Assembly: GCA_965644295.1 (NCBI GenBank)
Contig: CBFFRP010000344.1
Span: 1-24,329 of the forward strand
Length of the DNA stretch: 24,329 nt
Source: Paraphysomonas bandaiensis
Taxonomy: Eukaryota > Chrysophyceae
Reading direction: 5' to 3'
Shown: one piece after another, positions 18,046 to 24,329 of the stretch
Layout: each line of letters opens with the position of its first letter
Numbering within the stretch: position 1 is the first letter of the stretch
Position numbers and translations under genes: made by a program
The notes under the pieces: generated by a model
What the model saw: the letters and a program-made list of their open reading frames with translations, nothing else
Databases searched by the model: none
Told to the model about the DNA's origin: nothing

Positions 18046-21000
18046 ATGAACCAGCCACTCGCATTCCGTCTATGTCTAGATCTCCTGGAAGCAGAGAAAG
18101 ATCTCTCCCCTGGAGGTATTCCTGCAGTAGTTGACACTCTTCGGAGGCTCTCCGAGTCCATCTCGTCGTCCTCCTTATCCACCAACACACTCCATCAGGT
18201 TACACACACACACCCATCTATAAGCTCATATACACACTAACACACACATACAGATCACTCCCATTATATTCAAGACTATCTCTAGACTGTTATCCTCCTC
18301 TATCGATGTGGGGACCTGCGCAGTGGTTCATATGAAGATGGCTGTCGCTTGTGTAGACTGTGAGCTTCAGTTAATTAAATCCTTATCAAACGGATCTAAA
18401 CTGGAGACTGTTTATCAAAATTCTAGTGATACTTTTAGTAAATTGTTGTTTCTTAATATTGCTGTACTTGAATGTGTGAAGGCGTCATCGAGTGGTTCTG
18501 ATGGGGAGCATATGCTAATCAGCTGTTTAGACTTCTTTGCTACAGTTCTCTGCACATGGGGTACACAGTTAGGATCTTCACCGGCCCTTACGGGACCCTA
18601 TTTAGCTCAACTAGTTCAATCTTGCCTTGTTTATGTCTCACATCGGTAAGGATAAATAATGCCACACAAAGTATTCATTTTGCTGTTATTATGGTTTTCG
18701 ATTATGGACAGCTTGTATAAATACTCTTTGTGATTATGAGTTAAACCCATGTAACCTAATTTACATTCTTCTAGGTCGAAGGAAGTTGCCCACAAAGCTC
18801 TTCACGTCCTGTCTGCTCTATTGTCATCATTGTATGATGGACACGTTTCTGACTGGCGAACTTTCTATCCTGGCATATTCGGTGGCTTGTATACCTCATG
18901 CTGCGCAGGCTATAAGCGGTAATTGGAATACTCAGAACTCGTTTTAGTTTATTTAACTGCGTGCTTTGTGCAGCGGCACAGCTGTTTTGGTTCTGTCGCT
19001 GGACTGTCTTTTGCGCGTGACTACTTTGGTCACTGCTGACGCTCGCAACGCACATATCATTGGCGCTTCACCTTCTACTTCTGCGTCATCCAGGGCTGCT
19101 TTTGACGAAATAGTTCGAAAAGCCTCTGGTATCAAAGACACTAATCCGACAAGCGCTATCACTAGCAGGGATACAGAGGGGAAAGGTAATATAACGCACG
19201 ACAGAGGGAGCACAGTAAATCGGAATGATGGTATGCCAATAACGGAGGCAAATCACAAGTGGCGGGCAGATACAGCCCAACGAGTTGCTCATCACCTTCC
19301 TGCTGCATTTAGGTGCTGGAAATAATCTACTTGTTAATATCTGGAATTGATATTTTTGCTCTTCAGGGTGGTCTGGTCCGGCATTCCTCCCACCGCAGTA
19401 CGTCAGCGCAAACAACTGATGTCGTCATTGTCGTGCCTCATTCAGTCCTCCTCTCTCTTTTTTGGCAGGGTTCCGACATCTGATTTCATGGTACTTCTCT
19501 TAGAGTGTACGCTTGACCCAATGCCAGAGATATCAGACTTTGCGAAGGAGCGTGTCGATGCGATGAAGTGCATACTGTCCCATGCAATGTGGACAGATCT
19601 ACAGTCATCGTTCATATCGGTACTTATAGTTTCCTTGATATTTCACGAATTGTTACTTTGGTGTTATTTCAACATTGGTTTTTTAGAGATTTGTGGATGC
19701 AGTATGGGAAGTGGGAAGGCTTGCTCCAAGTGATGGTGGCGGAAGCAAAGAAGAGGCTATAACTTCACAATTGTCTACTGCCCTGGCAAGTGGAATGGCG
19801 TTACCACGCCAGGCACTCGAGAGTTGCGTCGCTATCCTCCTTTCCTCGTCCACTACAAAGTCGGAAAGTTATGACAGCAAACACGAAGTAGTGGTACACA
19901 AACAAAGCCCTTGGAGAAAATACGAGCGGAAGTGGGGAGGACTTAGGTGTGATATCATATGATGTATGAAAGCATAGTTTTAACATCAGATACAGCTGTC
20001 TCCAGCGGCTCTTCGTTCCGGACATTTCGCCTTCCACCGGTCCAGCTAAAAGGACGTGTATTCTTTGCTCAAAGAGGTACTTTTCGAGTTCGAGGGAGAT
20101 CTATGTCGATGCGGGTTATTACAGGTGTGCATTAGATTTTGTTGCTCTTGGGATCTTATTTTTCCCAGGGCGCCCTATATGCACTTACGTGAGGGGGGTA
20201 GTATGGCAGGAAATCGTGCTAGTTCTGATGTGCCTCTACCGCCTTCAACTACTATTGGCCGAGGGATTGCGGTTGCAGCTCAATTGGCAGCACTTATTGG
20301 CTCTGTTGAGGGTACGACTGGTATACGCTTACGTAATTTCTTAGTGATTTTGTGTATAATAGTTGTGGCCGATGCCCTCGTTGAATTATGGCGATATGCT
20401 CTCAGAAAGTCGATTAAACATGCATCTCGCTCAAGCTACTTTCAACGCAATGCCAATACGGGGAGCGGAAATGACGACGATGAAGCCAGCAACTCTCACT
20501 TGAAAGATGACACACTATCCAAGACGAGTAACATTAAAATGGCTATAGCTGCCACGAATCTATTGATGTTCGCAGTGCAGCGCCAAGAAAAGGAAAATGA
20601 TGTTTGCGAAGACCCTTCATTGAATGACTTGCGCGTGGAATGTGGCTTTTGTGGAGCACCAGGTGTGAAAGGTGAAGCTGCACAGTCTTTACCTGTGAGA
20701 AAGGGTAGGGTATAAATATATTTGAGGTGACGTTTTGTAATAGCATTCCACAGAGTTACCAGTAATGTTGAGATGTTCGAAATGCAAAACGACTTATTAT
20801 TGTTCTAAATCTCACCAAATTAGTCACTGGTCTGTGCATAAGGTATACTAGATCTCCGATATATATGCCCATCCTGATCGCCATACACTAGGGTAAATGC
20901 AAAAAGACCACAGAAATTAAGACGAGGATAGTCGGTGATGATAGCATTGCTGATGACGTCAAAGTACCAAAAGTGCCTGAAAGGTTTTCTGGTTCAGCAT

Positions 21001-23944
21001 GTTCAGCGGAATTATGCAAGTCAATAATCACCTCCATAGTTTCTTTCTTGCAAGATTTTCTCTCATTGGAAACAACTTACCACAATAGTAGAAATAGTGA
21101 AACTAGTATCAATGCCACATTGATGGAATTACTTGTCTCTGGAGTACTCGAGTTACTGGCCGCGTTAGGTTGCGCCTTTCCGGAAACGCTCCGTGAGTGC
21201 TTGATGGAGGTACATCTTGTTACGCAACCTTATATCTGCCACAATGATTTTTTCCTTTCTAGGTGCTTGTTCCCTTGCTTTGTGTATGCATGCACGAAGG
21301 AGCAACTGGAAGTGGTGCTGGTTCGGTAGGAATAGCAAGACAAGCTTCTTTATCTACTTTGTCCCGTATAACTTTGGATCTGGGATATCGCTCTGGTCGG
21401 CATTTGTTGAGGTATATCATACACTAATTTTATCTTAGCTCTTACATGTCCACTAATTTTATTGAACGCTTACGCAGGCATAACCTAGATTACATTGTTG
21501 ATGAAGTGTGCTCGATCCTTCGGTTCGTTCGACGAACCGACATGCATTCGTCTGCTCTAGGTATTGGTCATCTTCACACTGGGCTCCGTGACGACAGAAT
21601 TATTCGTGTAGTTGGGGCTGTTTTCATGGAAATCAGTTCCACGGAAACTGATTCGTGTGATGCTTTACCCCATACCAGTAAATTAGTTTCGGGTGATGAT
21701 GATAGAGTTGAGATGTTGATGCGAGATATGGTGAATGATGCACTCGATGCTACGGATTCTCTTTGTTCAGATGCCACTCAATATGCTACACCAAGTACGC
21801 CGTTGATAGGGTATGTTGATGAGTTGAACGCCAGCCGTCGTGCAAAAGTAAACTTGTACTTTACTCTGATTATTGCTGACCAATGTGTTGTTTCGTAGCA
21901 CTTACTGGGTCCCCTACTCGGGCTCATGTATAGCTTAGTTGTCAGGTGTGTGGTTGTGTGATATCACTGTTATTCTTTGATAGCATCTCTGTAGAGCTTG
22001 TCTCCCCGTGTCGAACTTGCCTGAGAAATATATGCCGTCAAGTTCCAAACGCATTTTGTTTCCTTTTCCATTTGTCTTGACTTCAATGCCAAGGAACAGT
22101 GAAGTTCATGAATTACGGACAGATCGAACCAAATTGAAAGAAGACAATGGAAACGAAAGCTCTAACGTTTCATTGTCTTTTGATTACGACTATATTATTG
22201 CTTCCATCCAGAAGTTTCGAAAATCCTTAGATCGTCGCAAAGAGGTCTTTTCTGTGGTTCCTGAAGAACCAGATCTAACGTCGCCAGCAGCGGTGGTTGG
22301 GACTGAGGATGAACCAGAAGAAGCGTTTAGTGATGATGAGGAAGAAGACGCGCAGTACAAGAGGCCTCTAGAGATGATACGCAACATTCTTGAACGATGT
22401 TGCTATTTCATAGCCGTTAATGATATTCACGCCCAAGTAATTTAGTGTATAGTTATTCGTTAATTCGTTAATGTTGCTTTTTCTTTCGTCAGATAATGGT
22501 AGTAGCTACAATGACAGCGTCTTTTTCAAGACTTGCCAACAACAGGTAAATAATTCTAACCTATGACATATAGTTTATGTTTCAATGTTCGCACAGAAAA
22601 GTGCTACTGCCTGCTGCTCACAAAGCATGGCCGTCTATCATGAATCGCTTTAAGGAGCAGCGAGCGCTATTTTTATCCCCATACCTTCGTCCGTCACAAC
22701 TGGTATCGGAGTCAGGAAGTACTGTTGGGAGGTCTGCTTACCTGTTGCAACACTTACTTGATCTCGTGTCACTACTCGCTCTTATATGTGGGGACTTTAT
22801 GTCAATAAAATTTAAGGTTTGTTTATTACATTGTGTGTGCCGTAGTGTAATATTTGAAAAGGATGATCTCTGGGATGAACTTGTATTGATATTTCACGCA
22901 ATTTCGCGTGATGCGAATGACTCACTGGCCAAACACTTAGCACAGCAGCATAAACAGCTCGCGTCAATATCGGATAAACAACCAGCAATGCAAATGAAGG
23001 ATGTATTACTTGTAGAATCGAAGTCATCCGAAGGACGCGAATTGCCAAATGTTAGTCAACAATCGACGACGACGTCGAGTCTTTTCGTTCGAACAAGTCA
23101 CTCAATGGCTGATAAGTTGAAGCTAGCTATGCTGGAATGCCTCCGCCATTTAGCGGAAATCGATTTTTCTAATAGCGTCAGTCAATATGTTCGTAGAGGA
23201 AAAGAAAATAATGTAAACTCAAGTGATGAAATGTTTGGCCCTGATATAGAATTGTTTGCTGCGAGGGGAACCACGAGTTCGAATCCAATGAGAAGCATTA
23301 CGCCAGTTTGTGCGTTCTTATTACTTCCTCTTCTCGGTAGCCATGAGGTAAGGCAGATAATTTGAGAAGCTGGAGTTATATATTCATACCTATCTGCTTG
23401 TTATTATAGAAACAGTCTGTACGAGATTCCGCTGTGAAGACATTGCTATCTCTGCACAGGTATACCTATCTCAACTGCTAACTGCACCATGTTTCTTACA
23501 TACACGTACTGCAGTCTTGATAGTGCATGTGTTGGAGCCATGCTCCGAAGTGTCTACAGCAGTGGTTTTCACTCGGGTGGATTAGCCTCGAAGTACGCGG
23601 ACATCACTTCGAATACTGAGAATAGTACGCAGCTAGTAGAATCTAGAAGCACAGCAGAGTCTGTGTGGGCGGCGGTAATCACTCTCCCTGAGATTGTTGA
23701 ATCGTACCAGCGCTTTGGCAAGCTCACAGGGAATAAGAAGTCGACGTTAACGGCGAAGTATACTTCGGAGAGTAAATCTGGAGGGTTCCTTTTGAAGGAA
23801 AGGGAGGCATCAACTCGTGCCTCGGTTGGGGTTAGCAATAGTAGTTTCAATGATTCAGTTCCGAACGAGAAGGATTTGTTAAAACATTTTACACATGATA
23901 GTAGTGTTCTACTATCTATTCGACAAGTACTACTGAGGGAATGA
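18046..23944 (+). CDS. TTI1: TTI1 homologue (TTT complex, PIKK maturation) with an internal MYND zinc finger; 20 exons
   Basis: Exons: 18046-18198, 18254-18645, 18775-18918, 18974-19312, 19367-19619, 19687-19946, 19996-20124, 20169-20311, 20363-20704, 20754-20842, 20892-21209, 21263-21411, 21478-21847, 21899-21945, 21995-22436, 22493-22545, 22597-22816, 22862-23347, 23410-23459, 23515-23944. They total 4809 nt (1602 aa), and phase is kept at all 19 junctions. Introns are 44-67 bp except 129 bp for intron 2. TTI1 features: YPGIFGGLYTSCCAGYKRGT (213-232); a C-terminal block where a GY-x-S helix is followed by RHNLDYIVDEV (904-914), matching the family's N-x-DYlvd signature; HKAWPSIMNRF in exon 17; ICGDFMSIKF before DDLWDEL. 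TTI1 acts with TELO2 and TTI2, with HSP90/R2TP, to stabilise TOR, ATM, ATR and DNA-PK-type kinases. The protein is about 1.5 times human TTI1 (about 1090 aa). Oddities are a MYND finger (698-751), an acidic DDEEED tract (about 1156-1161) and a Ser/Thr-rich tail. Confidence 0.85.
20641..20900 (+). other. MYND-type zinc finger coding segment within TTI1 (exons 9-11)
   Basis: Spliced ligands in order: C698 and C701 (CGFC), C726 and C729 (CSKC), C735 and H739 (YYCSKSHQ), H747 and C751 (HWSVHKGKC). This is the MYND pattern CxxC...CxxC-x5-C-x3-[CH]-x7-H-x3-C; the HQ form of the sixth ligand also occurs in MYND fingers such as PDCD2's. The gap between the first two CxxC pairs (24 residues) is longer than usual. 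Two 49-bp introns interrupt it (20705-20753, 20843-20891), and the frame is continuous with TTI1 on both sides. MYND fingers bind proline-rich peptides (PxLxP). Confidence 0.85.
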
Positions 23945-24329
23945 ACAGTTAGGGTTAGCATTCTTAGTTTTCTAGTGGTAATATGGTATATTTTGATATG
24001 TATTTAGAAGTCGTGATAGGTGTACAGAGAATAAGTATAGGACTGTATCGTATTATAGGGTTACAGTAGAATGACATGTGCCCGATGCAGCTATAATCTG
24101 CCAAGTCTTTTAATACAGTTGAATGTCACGCCTGAAGCATAAAAATTTCCCGCTATAATTTTTTTAAAAAGTATTTAACGCAGAACATAATAGTAACCTT
24201 TGCTGAGTTTCGCCTTTTAAAATCTTCAAATCAAAGTTTCTGAAGTAATAAATTAGTCAGAGACAGGATTATATGAAATTTAATGAATACGCTATATGAG
24301 ATGGTTTACACGTTACACGAACTGTGTAT
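23945..24329. other. 3' flank of the TTI1 gene
   Basis: 385 bp of AT-rich sequence after the TTI1 stop, presumably 3' UTR and intergenic DNA. No gene or clear polyadenylation signal is assigned. Confidence 0.5.

Noticed and set aside
19996-20350. Alternative long open frames over TTI1 exons 7-8
   Set aside because: Only the phase-2 path through the GTGTGC donor (20125) and TTTTTCCCAG acceptor (ending 20168) joins the flanking exons in a continuous frame.
21946-21994. Earlier acceptor (GATAG before CATCTC) for TTI1 exon 15
   Set aside because: It would run into a stop after joining in phase 2. The CTCTGTAG acceptor 11 bp later keeps the frame and gives a 49-bp intron.

Overview
This is nuclear DNA from a eukaryote, most likely a unicellular protist or alga. 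Four of the seven genes are interrupted by many very short GT-AG introns, most of them 44-67 bp. Intergenic gaps are 0.3-1.5 kb, AT-rich and scattered with TATG/TG microsatellites. The protein families are typically eukaryotic: TTI1, an SPX/EXS phosphate exporter, a CD39-type apyrase and an SPFH protein. I cannot fix the lineage from sequence alone; a stramenopile or other SAR protist is only a guess. I joined exons by hand using splice signals, reading phase and family motifs. Every spliced model closes in frame.

Layout. (1) 262-954 (+): DJ-1/PfpI (Hsp31-like) protein, intronless. (2) 2205-4370 (+): 721-aa armadillo-repeat protein, intronless. (3) 5790-7846 (+): GDA1/CD39 nucleoside phosphatase, 7 exons, 509 aa, with a signal peptide and a C-terminal membrane segment. 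(4) 7847-9341: convergent intergenic region holding a decayed foldback-like inverted repeat. (5) 9342-10975 (-): SPFH/band 7 protein, 3 exons, 509 aa. (6) 12318-15081 (-): EXS-domain phosphate exporter of the XPR1/SYG1/PHO1 family, 8 exons, 760 aa, with a very divergent N-terminus and an extra C-terminal hydrophobic tail. (7) 16559-17707 (-): intronless type II membrane sulfotransferase. (8) 18046-23944 (+): 20-exon gene for a 1602-aa TTI1 homologue (TTT complex, PIKK maturation). Genes 7 and 8 are divergent, and half of the 338 bp between them is a perfect (TATG)43 tract.

The genes do not form a pathway; this looks like ordinary protist housekeeping gene order. The most notable observation is that the TTI1 homologue appears to carry an internal MYND-type zinc finger (coded at 20641-20900), an architecture I do not know for TTI1. 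Others are the degenerate SPX region and tail anchor on the EXS exporter, the foldback repeat with a 200-bp internal duplication or insertion, and two stop-free 3n introns in TTI1 whose retention would keep the frame.
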